From the NCBI RefSeq assembly GCF_036884655.1, contig NC_088357.1:8853001-8917000 (forward strand): a stretch of DNA of 64,000 nucleotides, in the 5' to 3' direction. Below the pieces are notes generated by a model. That model was given only the letters and a program-made list of their open reading frames with translations. It had not been told where the DNA came from and did not search any database. Below, piece after piece: positions 25,246 through 34,730 of the stretch (its first letter is position 1; each line of letters begins with the position of its first letter). Origin of the DNA: Musa acuminata AAA Group (Eukaryota; Streptophyta; Magnoliopsida; Zingiberales; Musaceae). The position numbers and the translations under genes are program-made.

Positions 25246-25442
25246 TCATAAATCCATCGGATCAGTTTATCTTAAACTAAGAACTCATAAATCCATCGGA
25301 TCTCTTTATCCTAAAGGTATTTTTTTTTAAGCTCATAAATCCATCGAGATCCACTCCACCAAGTCCCATGAGATCTCTTTATCCTAAAGGTATTTTTTTT
25401 TAAGCTCATAAATCCATCGAGATCCACTCCAACAAGTCCCAT
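25246..25442. repeat. 73-bp tandem repeat replacing the 3' end of the broken GT31 copy
   Basis: GATCTCTTTATCCTAAAGG recurs at 25299 and 25372 (period 73), followed each time by a poly-T run and CTCATAAATCCATCGAGATC. A shorter 39-base step (AAGAACTCATAAATCCATCG at 25240 and 25279) lies to the left. One end of the unit (ATCCACTCCACCAAGTCCC) is homologous to the SWDLVEW codons of the neighbouring GT31 gene, so the repeat was built from gene sequence. Confidence 0.9.
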
Positions 25443-26042
25443 GAGAGCAGGTACCCCATCGTAGGGGATCACGAAGCCGTAGTACAGGTCCTCCCTCGGC
25501 ATCTTCTTCAGCGACTCGATCAGTTTGGGAAGCCGGAAGTAGATGTCGTCGTCCGCCTTGACCACGAAGTCGTAAGGCGGCCGGTCCCCGTCGAACAGCT
25601 TCGGGAGGCTGGCGAAGTACGCGTAGGTCTTGCCCTCGTTCATGTTCTCGGTGCAGTTGAGGATGATGATGTCGTCGTAGCGCATGATCTCCATGGCCAC
25701 CAGCACCCGCTGCTCCTCCTTGGTCAGGTTGCAGAGGACGAAGCGGACGTCGACGTGGGCGGTGAGGTTGGTCTGGAGCGAGTAAACGAGGCGGAGGAGG
25801 TGGCGGCGCTCGTACAGGTCGGCGCTGGTGAGGACGCCGAGGAGGAGGCGGAAGTCGGGTTCCACCGTGACGGGCTCGGTGAAGCTGACCGCAGCCGCGG
25901 AGGAGGGGCGGCAGGCGGTGACGAACGACTGCAGCTCGAACTCCTTCGGGTAGATGACGAGGTAGACGAAGGCTAGCAGGACGACGGCGAGGCAGACGAG
26001 TCCAACAGCGGCAGGAGGCGGCTTGTGCAGGGTGGCTTTCAT
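25403..26042 (-). pseudogene. GT31 galactosyltransferase-like copy, 3'-truncated
   Basis: This tandem paralog of the gene at 26680-27612 reads from ATG 26042 (MKATLHKPPP). It keeps the membrane anchor (VGLVCLAVVLLAFVYLVIYP), the ERRHLLR motif, DVRFVLCNLTKEEQRVLVAM, DDIIILNCTENM and the DxD-type KADDDIYFRL. After YYGFVIPYDGVPA a deletion removes the equivalent of SYMSGMGYV and shifts the frame: the SWDLVEW codons are present but out of frame. The last ~100 codons are missing and the sequence runs into a 73-bp tandem repeat. An open frame continues through the repeat to 25311, adding an unrelated tail. The intact N-terminal half and DxD suggest recent loss, but the missing C-terminal half of the fold makes activity unlikely. 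It might still be transcribed. Confidence 0.85.
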
Positions 26043-26679
26043 GGCTGCAGCGAGTAGGCGGAGACTTAAAGCTGCACTAGTCGGCAAAGAGAACAAGTAC
26101 AGCACATAGACTCGGACTTCTCCGTGAGGAGAAACGAAAGGGCAATGAAGCAGAGGTCTCAGGTTTGGTGCAAAGGCACAGCTGACCTTTGCGCACATTG
26201 GTCATGCGTCAGTATCCCGCAAAACGCGTGAATCCAAGGCGGAGTAGAAGGCGAAGTTTCAGTGAGAGAGCAGAGGAAATGTGACACGGAACACTATGTC
26301 AGATCTGAAGGCTTAATCACTTGGACTTTCTTTGATCCAATTATGTAGGATGGTGGCAACAGACCGAATCGTTTCCAATACGAGAGAGAGAGAGAGAGAG
26401 ATGTTTGCAGTGCACTCGAGGCTAAATTGTTGCTTGCAGATGAAACCATAAGACATCTTCCTTGTAAAAGCCTCTATGAATTAACTAAGCCTCTTAATTC
26501 CATGGGAAAAGAAACCCACAAATACATTGTTGATGATGACACAGGTTCACCTCAACAGATATAGATCATCCGTCCATATGGGATGGATGGAGCAGACCAG
26601 TCTCTGTACACCCGCTTGTTCCTACCATTGCTTTGGTCATGCGTAAGACAACACAGAGAGGGGAAAAACCTTGGAAGGT

Positions 26680-27612
26680 CTATAAATGATACAGCTTAGA
26701 AGGCTTCAGCCCCTCAGTGGCGTTGAAGTACTTGAGGGTCGTCGCCCACCTCAAGTTGTTCTTGAGCTTGTGCACGGCGATGGTGTCCGGCACGAACTCA
26801 TGCCGAGAGCACAGTCGTGGCTCCTCCATGTAGTCGTACATCGCCAACTTCATGTCGAACCTGTTCTTCCCACGACCTCCGGCTCTCAGCCACGACCCCG
26901 TCACCAAGTCCTCCGGCCCAACCTGATGATCCCTCGGCATCTCCGACGTCGCAATCCACTCCACCAAATCCCACGACAAGACATATCCCATTCCCGACAT
27001 GTAGCTGTTTGGAGCTCGCCGGTCATGGCAGGGAGTTAAAAAGCCGTAGTACATGTCCTCCCTCGGCAGCCTCCTTAACGATTCCGCCAAGTTCTGAAGC
27101 CGGAAGTAGGTGTCGTCGTCCGTCTTCATGACGTAGTCGTACGGCCGCTCAATGCCGTTGATGCCCTCGAGGATCTTCGGGAGGCTGGAGAAGTAGGTGT
27201 AGGTCTTGCCGTTGTCCATGTTCTCGGTGCAGTTGAGGATGATGATATCATCATAGAGCATGATCTCCATGGCCACCAGCACTCGCTGCTCCTCCTTGGT
27301 GAGGTTGCAGAAGACAAAACGAACATCGATTCGAGCATCGGAGACGTTGGACTGGAGGGCATAGGCGTGGCGGACGAGGTGCCGCCGCTCGTAGCTGTCC
27401 GGGAGGGTGAGGATGCCGACGAGGAGACGGAAGTCAGGCTTCAGGGACACGGTCTCCATGAAGTTTGTTAGCGAGGAGGGCCGGGAAGTGACCATGGACT
27501 GGAGCCGGAACTCATTGGGGTAGATAACGAAGAAGACGAGAGATATCATGGCTGCCGAGAGGAGGACGAAGGAGATGTTGGAGGAACAAGTTTGCAGGGA
27601 TGGCTTCGTCAT
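26680..27612 (-). CDS. GT31-family (beta-1,3-galactosyltransferase-like) glycosyltransferase
   Basis: An intronless 310-residue type II membrane protein, predicted to be Golgi-located. A short cytosolic tail is followed by a signal anchor (about 14-33, ending FFVIYP), then the catalytic domain with DFRLLVGILT, ERRHLVRHAY, DVRFVFCNLTKEE, DDIIILNCTENM, the metal/UDP-sugar DxD motif in KTDDDTYFRL, MSGMGYVLSWDLVEWI and GPEDLVTGSWL (the E-D of GT31 enzymes). Proteins of this family add galactose or related sugars in beta-1,3 linkage to glycoproteins or arabinogalactans; the acceptor of this plant subgroup is unknown to me. It is shorter than the HPGT/GALT members because it has no stem or galectin domain. 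The neighbouring truncated copy shows a local tandem duplication. A CATATATACATA box lies about 55 bases upstream of the ATG. Confidence 0.85.
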   Translation of the reverse strand: MTKPSLQTCSSNISFVLLSAAMISLVFFVIYPNEFRLQSMVTSRPSSLTNFMETVSLKPDFRLLVGILTLPDSYERRHLVRHAYALQSNVSDARIDVRFVFCNLTKEEQRVLVAMEIMLYDDIIILNCTENMDNGKTYTYFSSLPKILEGINGIERPYDYVMKTDDDTYFRLQNLAESLRRLPREDMYYGFLTPCHDRRAPNSYMSGMGYVLSWDLVEWIATSEMPRDHQVGPEDLVTGSWLRAGGRGKNRFDMKLAMYDYMEEPRLCSRHEFVPDTIAVHKLKNNLRWATTLKYFNATEGLKPSKLYHL

Positions 27613-30116
27613 GGCTTGCCGAGGAAGCCCAACGGATCTACAAAGGTTCGACTGCCCCTATATGTATATATGGTTGGCGTTGGGACAAACATCACTTGGA
27701 GAAGGGAATGCTGCCGAACTTATTCACCGACCAGTTGGCAGACGGATTAGCTTTCCCCTACAAAAACGCTGAGGAGTGTAATTAGCAGCAGCATTCCAAA
27801 TTGGTTAGGTCTTTGCTGCAGTCTTCGATGGGTATACCTTTTTGAGTTCTGACTACTAATAGAGACGTACAAGGCGTTCCAGTCATCGTCGTCTCATGGA
27901 GTTGGGGAGGACCTAACGCACTGCCAAATCCTTGTAATGCGATGGAGGTCAGATCCAGAGATGTCATGGCAAGACTTTTGCTGGTGGCAAGTCCGGCTAT
28001 CATCGTCCGGCGACTCTGTAAAACCAGGATTAATTTAGTAGGAGAGCAGAGGTGGTTGAGGATCTATCGAGTGGCCTCAATGGATTTTTGTAATCATAGA
28101 ATCTTCATTTAATTAATCACAACTAGAGTAAATATGACTTCTATCTTTCTTGCAGAACGATGTCATCGACTACTTCAATATGATTCTATGATCCAAAATA
28201 CTTTTAAGTTCACATTAATGCTAATACACAGCAATTTCTCATAAAATTCTTCTTCCACCTTTGATATGGACCAATATGTCGTAATTTTCCTACTTTAGTC
28301 CTCCCCATTATGATGTGCCTACAAATCTTTTCCTCACTATGTTTAATGATAGGTCAGTCTGATATCAAACTTCAACCATAAGAGCAGATATTTTAGCAGT
28401 ATAAATAACATATGCCTTAAACCACAAGTGCATTAGCGTGGCCCAAGCAATGTTTGAGAAATTCAAGGCTAAATAATCCAGTGCAAATATATTATCAACA
28501 AGTAATATAGAACATATTTTTGTTTCTTATTTGCAAAATGAAAAGAATGCAACTACATATGTACTTCATAAAAGGCAAACTAAAACCTTTTGAGATAAAT
28601 ACTCCTCCCTAGCTAGGTTGGCTACCAAATCAGTAGTCCAAACTGCCCCCTAGGTAAAATAAATGAGTGCCTTCCATGATATTTTATAAGACAAGTATAG
28701 CATATTGCTCACATTTGTGGAAGATCTAAGGCCAGTTAAAGAAAGAAGACAAAATAAGTTTGCTACCAATAATGTATTTGATGACTTGGGAACCATGATG
28801 ATTTATGATAAGAGGGGCAGCCCTTTGGAAGCAGTAAAGATCTTATATGGTACATTAATGTCGACAACCATACAAGCAGTTGGAGGCAAAACTAGGATGT
28901 CTTTCATAAATGAAACATAACTTTCCAAAGAAGAAGGAAATAAGTTGTAACATTTTGTAGACAGAGAAACTTCATTGAAAACAGAGATGGATGCTTGCAT
29001 TTTATATAGATAGATATGGAAATTTAAATGTTGCATTATACATTTTAGACCAACATAAGACCATGCAGCAAGATTCTTTTCATAAAATGATCACAAGTTT
29101 ATGCTGGTTTTCTTAAGTCTTGTTTAAACGAAATAGCTTCTGGAACGGTTGAGTTTGGTTTAGCACAATATAAAATCATCCAAACTGAACCAAAATTGTA
29201 GAGTCGATGGATATTTGTCATTTATCAAAATAATCAAATTGTCTAAACTACATATTTGAGACCACGGCCTTATAACATCAATACACAGAAGAAACTAAAA
29301 CTACGCTGTGAGATAATCCCTCAAATTGTCTTGTGCTTCAGGTAGTTTACTAGCACTATCCATCGTTTGCATTAAAGATGTTATTATGTCCTTTAACCAG
29401 TAAGTAAGCTGGCTTGAGGACCACTACAGTGTATACTCATTAAACTATCAACAAAGTTTAAATTTTGAAACACTAGACTCGGAAAATCTAATTTCCTATT
29501 TACTCAGACATGCACATAAATTCATCATGTTTGCCTTAATCCATATCTTGCTCAAACATCAGTGAAAACTTACGACCAAATTAAAACTAGGTCGAACCAG
29601 GCATCGTTAGAAATATTAAGATATTGCCATCTTGATTCAAATTTCTCCAGTTATTTGAGTTTATTCTGACATAGCTTGTTCAATTTTAAACATTGCCATT
29701 CAATTCCTGGTCTTGGATCTCTTTTTCATTCAATGCTCTAAAATCAAAAGAAGGAACCAATAAAAGTGTATCAGATGCTACCAAAATTTATTCAACTCCA
29801 GGAACCATGATAGGAACTAAGTTGTAGAATGTGCTTTGAGCTTTAAGGTTATACAAGCATCAAGTAGATGACCATTGTTATGACTACAATAAAAAACCTA
29901 GAAAAAAACAAGTTAATTAGATTTCATTAATTTGATAAACTATATCTCCCTCTACCATCTGGAAAGAATCAATGAATAGTATGAAGAACATCAATACCGA
30001 TATTGGCAATATAGATGAAAGGGCTGTTCAAGATAAAGAAGGATATACTGACAGAGGAATCAAAAACCAACTTTAAATTACCAAAGCTAATGCCATAGTA
30101 TCTATCACAAAAGATC
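27613..30116. other. Spacer between GT31 and XRCC3 genes
   Basis: After the GT31 promoter it is AT-rich, with only short unmatched ORFs (for example 28705-28920). No exon with recognisable similarity and no structured repeat was seen. Part of it next to 30116 is the XRCC3 3' UTR or flank. Confidence 0.5.
27661..27672 (-). promoter_or_regulatory. TATA box candidate of the GT31 gene
   Basis: On the minus strand CATATATACATA lies about 50-60 bases upstream of the ATG at 27612. Placement and composition fit a core promoter with a short leader. Confidence 0.4.
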
Positions 30117-30965
30117 TCACCTTTGCGGCTCGATACCAGACACCCCTTCTCTGACGATCACAAACTCGCAAGAAGCCTCGGGCAAGTGTGGCGCAAACAC
30201 AACCTGCATCCACCTCCTAGTTCTCGATGAGCCAGCGTCGTCCGCAATCTCGTCCTTCCTCGATAAGAAGAGTCTAGTATTTACGCAATTCGCCCAAGAG
30301 AGCCCTAAAGCCGGGCAAACCCGCCTCCCCGAAGACCACAGAGAAGCGTAATTCCCCACCCTCTGCCCATTGGCTCCTTCCTCGGAGCCGACGACATCGA
30401 CGACCTGGTTGGTCACGACCACCACCGACCCGAATCGCCTTGCTTGCTCCTTGAGCTTGGCTGCGATCTTGAAGAACAGGAAGGATCGCTTCTTTAGGTC
30501 TTTAGGGTTATTATCGAAGTCGGAGCGGAAGAGGGCAGCGATGGAGTCGACCACGATGAGCCTGACGGGGAGGTGGGTGGGGGGACGAGCGAGGAGGCCG
30601 TCGGCGGTGGCGAGGAGGGATAGGAGGTCGTCGGGGGAGTGGGCGGCGGCGACGAAGATGTGGCCGAGAGGGTCGGCGGCCGAGGACGACGAGGAGAGGG
30701 CGTGGAGGCGGCGAATCGGGAACGGGAACTCGGAGTGGATGAAGAGGGAGGCGGCGGAGAGGCCGCCGCGGGAGGGGGGGAGGAGGGCTGCGAGGAGGAG
30801 CTGGAGGCAGAGCTGGGTCTTGCCGGCGGCACTCTCGCCGGCGATCTCGGTGACGGAACCGACGGGGAGGCCGCCGCGGAGGAGCCGGTCGAGGACGGGG
30901 CAGCCGAGGGTGAGCTTCTGGGCCGGAAGGAGGAGGGGGTTTAAGGGTTCGATTCCAGGAAACAT
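30117..30965 (-). CDS. XRCC3: DNA repair protein XRCC3 (RAD51 paralog)
   Basis: A 282-residue RecA-fold ATPase. With RAD51C it forms the CX3 complex, which acts late in homologous recombination and in meiotic double-strand-break repair. The frame shows KLTLGCPVLDRLLRGGLPVGSVTEI typical of XRCC3, Walker A GESAAGKT (43-50), Walker B LIVVDS (136-141), FGSVVVVTNQVVDVV and a conserved end VVFAPHLPEASCEFVIVREGV. Length is slightly under Arabidopsis XRCC3 (about 304), because the N-terminus is shorter. The whole CDS is one exon. The stop TGA overlaps a good donor (AAAG before GTGAGATC at 30120-30119), so a spliced form replacing the last codon is possible. The ATG at 30965 is the first in frame. Confidence 0.9.
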   Translation of the reverse strand: MFPGIEPLNPLLLPAQKLTLGCPVLDRLLRGGLPVGSVTEIAGESAAGKTQLCLQLLLAALLPPSRGGLSAASLFIHSEFPFPIRRLHALSSSSSAADPLGHIFVAAAHSPDDLLSLLATADGLLARPPTHLPVRLIVVDSIAALFRSDFDNNPKDLKKRSFLFFKIAAKLKEQARRFGSVVVVTNQVVDVVGSEEGANGQRVGNYASLWSSGRRVCPALGLSWANCVNTRLFLSRKDEIADDAGSSRTRRWMQVVFAPHLPEASCEFVIVREGVSGIEPQR

Positions 30966-31235
30966 AACGACTCCGCCTTCTCCGTCGAGGAATGGTTCGC
31001 AGAGGTGTTGATGAGGGTATCATATTGGGCCTTACTCAGCCCAGTAAAATTAGGCCGTATTAATTCTTATATAGGCCCAAATATCTTTGAGATAAGCAAG
31101 CACGCAACCGATCGAACGCTTGGTCACCTTATCCAACGGTTTGAAACAAAATCAAAGCCCCCTCACGGATCGCGGAGTCATAGAACCACATGGAAAATAC
31201 ACATAAAAAAGGCATATATAACCTAACACCAACAA

Positions 31236-31306
31236 GCGCATCTGGTGTAGTGGTATCATAGTACCCTCCCACGGTACTGACCGGGGTTCGATTCCCCGGA
31301 TGCGCA
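31236..31306 (+). tRNA. tRNA-Gly (anticodon CCC)
   Basis: The cloverleaf can be read directly. The acceptor stem GCGCATC pairs with GATGCGC; the D-arm is GGTGTAGTGGTATCA; the anticodon stem GTACC/GGTAC encloses the loop CTCCCAC with anticodon CCC; the T-arm is CCGGGGTTCGATTCCCCGG; the discriminator base is A. There is no intron. The internal A box and B box (GGTTCGATTCC) are intact. CAA-rich sequence just upstream and TATATAA near 31216 fit plant pol III tRNA promoters. The terminator T-run is weak (CTTTATGTTATTTTA). It decodes GGG. Confidence 0.97.
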
Positions 31307-31345
31307 CTACTTTATGTTATTTTATGGTGTAATTTTATTATTTAT

Positions 31346-31379
31346 TTGTTATGTATATATATATATATATATATATATA
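31346..31379. repeat. (TA)n microsatellite between tRNA and FLA gene
   Basis: About 15 TA units just 3' of the tRNA gene and beyond the 3' end of the FLA gene. Simple repeat. Confidence 0.85.
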
Positions 31380-31533
31380 ACATGAAACCATAGAGATGAA
31401 GATAATGATAAATATACTCCTCCAAACCCAATTATTACAGTTAGAATGAAGCAAGAAAGCAATGGATTCCTTCAATCCCTGCGGCAGACCATTTAGCTTA
31501 TAACCCCTGACGTCCTCCCAAGCAGCCAACAAT

Positions 31534-32379
31534 TCATACGGCAAAGAATAGGGCGCCCGCCACGGTGAGTCCCACGCTGATGCAACCCGCCACTGGAACT
31601 GCTGCCGATTTCTGATCCTCCTCCCCCTCCGCAGGAGACGGTGCATCTCCGTCTGCTGCAGGTCCGGCAGCCGGCGAATCCGCATCCGGTGCGTCTGCTT
31701 CCGGTGCGTCTGCCGCTGGCTCAGGGGCGCTCGCCTCGGGGGCCTCCGCCGGACTGTCAGCCGTCGAATCGTCCACGGGCGCCGGTGCAGGCACCGGCAC
31801 CTCCGGTGGCGCTGTTATTGGAGCGCCGAAAGGCGCCAGCGGCGTGCCGTTGATGCCCTGCGGGACGATGACGGCGCTGATTTGGAGAACCGAGAGGTTG
31901 TACGGCTTGGCGGCGACGGACTTGACGTAGGTGGCCACTAGCGGCGACCCGGGTACCCCCGACCCGAAGGCAAGCCGCCCGTCCGACAGCTTGGTGGCGT
32001 TGAGGAACCCCATGCGGTTGGCGGCGACGCCGGTGGTCTGGAATAGGGTGGTGAACAGGGTGGACCGGCGCTTGAGGTTGTGGATCTTCTCTTTGTCGTA
32101 GTAGTCGAGGATGACGTGGATGGAGAGGACCTGCTTGAGCGTGTCGGAGTCGAGGCTGGAGAGGGAGGAGGCCGCGGAGTTGTCGACCGCGAGGACGGTG
32201 ATGGTCTGGCGGCGGTTGACCTCAGAGGCGATGTCGGCCTGGCTGAGGAGAGAGTTGAAGTTGGAGAAGTCGGGGAATTGGGAGAGGAGGCGGGTGATGT
32301 TGTGGGCGGTGGCGGAGGAGAGCAGGACGAGGAAGGAGACGAAGACGAGGAGGAGGGAGAGTTGGGGCCTCGAAGCCAT
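31534..32379 (-). CDS. Fasciclin-like arabinogalactan protein (one FAS1 domain)
   Basis: An intronless 281-residue secreted cell-wall/plasma-membrane glycoprotein. It has a signal peptide (1 to about 25, SLLLVFVSFLVLLSSATAHN), one FAS1 domain (about 26-165) with the H1 block QTITVLAVDNSA and the H2 block YNLSVLQISAVI, and several N-glycosylation sequons (NIT, NAT, NLS, NGT). A Pro/Ala/Asp/Glu region (about 190-255) contains AP/SP/TP arabinogalactan glycosylation dipeptides. A small-residue site and hydrophobic tail (ISVGLTVAGALFFAV) indicate a GPI anchor. This architecture matches the FLA3/FLA14 type, expressed in pollen or specific tissues in Arabidopsis; assignment to one orthologue is not possible here. 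The tandem paralog lies at 34731-35879. A TATA box is placed about 90 bases upstream. Confidence 0.93.
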   Translation of the reverse strand: MASRPQLSLLLVFVSFLVLLSSATAHNITRLLSQFPDFSNFNSLLSQADIASEVNRRQTITVLAVDNSAASSLSSLDSDTLKQVLSIHVILDYYDKEKIHNLKRRSTLFTTLFQTTGVAANRMGFLNATKLSDGRLAFGSGVPGSPLVATYVKSVAAKPYNLSVLQISAVIVPQGINGTPLAPFGAPITAPPEVPVPAPAPVDDSTADSPAEAPEASAPEPAADAPEADAPDADSPAAGPAADGDAPSPAEGEEDQKSAAVPVAGCISVGLTVAGALFFAV

Positions 32380-32464
32380 TGTGGGAGGAGGAGGAGGAGG
32401 AGGAGGAGGAGGAGGAGGAGTATTTGGGTGACTTCACAGGAAGAAGGGGGGGGAGATGAGGAAG

Positions 32465-32471
32465 ATTTATA
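32465..32471 (-). promoter_or_regulatory. TATA box of the 31534-32379 FLA gene
   Basis: TATAAAT on the minus strand lies about 90 bases upstream of the ATG. A (GGA)n tract (32383-32420, CT-rich on the coding strand) lies in the leader. Confidence 0.65.
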
Positions 32472-32639
32472 GAAGTCGAGGAGGATTTCAGTTGGGGCAG
32501 TTGGAATGCTTTCTATATTTCGATCTCTCGTCCCGCCAAATTTGGAGGGAGACCGGTCAACGTATTGTTGCGGTCCTTCGGAAAATGTTGACCCAGCTGC
32601 AAATCAAACTTACAAGTTAAATCCACTTAGATAGGTGTT

Positions 32640-34300
32640 ACGATCTCCCTTGTTTAGGGCCAATTTTGTTCGAAATCAAAGGATAATATGGCATACATAA
32701 CAATTTAATCTAATGAGATAATGATCTTCAGGTCGAGCTTTATACTGTACATAATATTAAGTTGATTCTGATTCTACTTGTCATAACCTAACTTAATGAG
32801 ATAATTATTTATTAATTTCATTAACAAATTTAAAATAATTAAATTAAAGTTAATAATACTATACTCATCATAAATTTCCTTTCAAAATGAGACTAAATCA
32901 GGAGTATTACAATATCTCTTCAATCATCAAAGTAAAATAATATCATAATAAAGTATTAGAGTTTTATTAGAGTTTATAAACTTGACAAACCGATTAGGAT
33001 TTAAATGGTGATGAATTTTATCATTTTCAATTTAATAATAAAATAATTATAGTATTATTGGTCGAGCCTTTTACTATGTCTAATATTAGATTGATTCTGA
33101 ATTATAGTAACCTAATCTAATGGGATAATTGATTTGTGATATGTTAAATTTGTTAAATTAAAATTAATAATATTACATTGATTATATTTTTATAAGCGAA
33201 CCTACATTTTAGCTCACTTTCTAAATCAAAAGTACTAAAATGATATTGTAATAAAGTATTATAATTTTATTAGAGTTTATAAACTTTAATATACTATGAT
33301 CGACATATTAGAATTAGAACGGTGATGAATTCCAACTCCTCTTCATATTATCAAGAGTTTCATTTTTACAGTAATAATAAAATATGTTTAATATTATTAG
33401 TTGATTCTTATTTTAATCATCACAACATAATCTAATGTGATAATTAATTTATTAATTTTTTTTAAAACTTTTAAAATATTTATGTCATGACTCGAGCTTT
33501 ATTATAATACACATATCACTCTTATAAGTCAATATTAGTCTTGTCTGTTAGGCTAATATGATATTATAATATTTAGCTTTACATTATGATGAACTATTTC
33601 ACTTCTTTCATGAGTAGTTCTTTTCTATCTTAATCCTCTCATTTTACTCTAATACCAAGTCGATTCTGATATTAAATATCATGACCCGACCTAATAGACT
33701 AACTGATCCATCAACTTTATTTAACCTAAATTATTAGTCAAAATACTAAGATCGATAATAATATACTCATTAGACATTTATAAGCTAAATTAGTTTTGTC
33801 TACTTCTTATGTGAAACAAATCAAAGTATTACAATTTAAATAAAAAATTAATAATATTATATTCATCATATTCAATTTAAATTCTAATTTACTTTGGAAG
33901 CTAATATAGAAAACCTCTCTTTATATTAGGATTATAACCGAGAGACATTAGGATTAGAATGATGATGAACTTCAAACTTCTCTTTATATTATCAAGAGGT
34001 TTTATTATCATAATAATAACAAAATAATTATAGTATTGTTTGTCGAGCTTTTTACTATGCCCATTACTAATTTCAGACTTAGTGTGAAAATTGATTTGTT
34101 AACCTTATTGAAACTTTTAAAATATTTAAATCAAAATTAATAATATTACACTCATTATATTTTTATCAGTCTAAATTTTGATTCACTTTTGATACGAGAT
34201 TAAATCGAGTATTAAATAAGACCTAAGTATGATCGAAAGATTATGATTAGAATAGTGATGAATTTTCATAAGTTTTATTTTCACATTAATAATAAAATAA
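32640..34300. repeat. Degenerate tandem array with a ~320-bp unit
   Basis: Recurring phrases mark decayed units. GTCGAGC with CTTTTACTATG and TTGATTCTGA occurs near 32731-32770, 33061-33100, 33390-33420 (partial), 33655-33670 (partial) and 34042-34070. GATTAGAATGGTGATGAATT-like words lie near 33000, 33320, 33955 and 34250. TAATAATAAAATAATTATAG recurs near 33040, 33375, 34010 and 34285. Most intervals are about 320-330 bases; others differ through indels. It fills most of the spacer between the two FLA genes. Confidence 0.65.
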
Positions 34301-34730
34301 TTATAGCATTATGTTGAAGATTCTTTAAATCTAAATAATTACAGAAAATATTTATAGTTTTAATATTGATATTGATGTTTTGATACGATGAAAACATGTG
34401 CAAGATGTGATTTTGTCAAATGTGTTGGCCCATTCTGATGGTATTGATGGAAGAAGTGCTAATCGAACTGTATGAATCTCTCTCACTTACGACTTAATCA
34501 ATCCGAATTATATGGTATCGACCTGTGTGACAGATAGAGGTGAAGTAAAATATCATCCATATGATCCATCCATCAACCAAACCCTGTATATATATTTCCT
34601 TGTTCAACAGCCTTCCTTGCAGACACAATGGATAACATGCCTCCTACCATGCAGGCAGGCGCACGAAGGGGACCAATGAAAGACGACAAGGGTGAACCAA
34701 TATGACCTTTGCCTTCCAAACCTCCGACGT

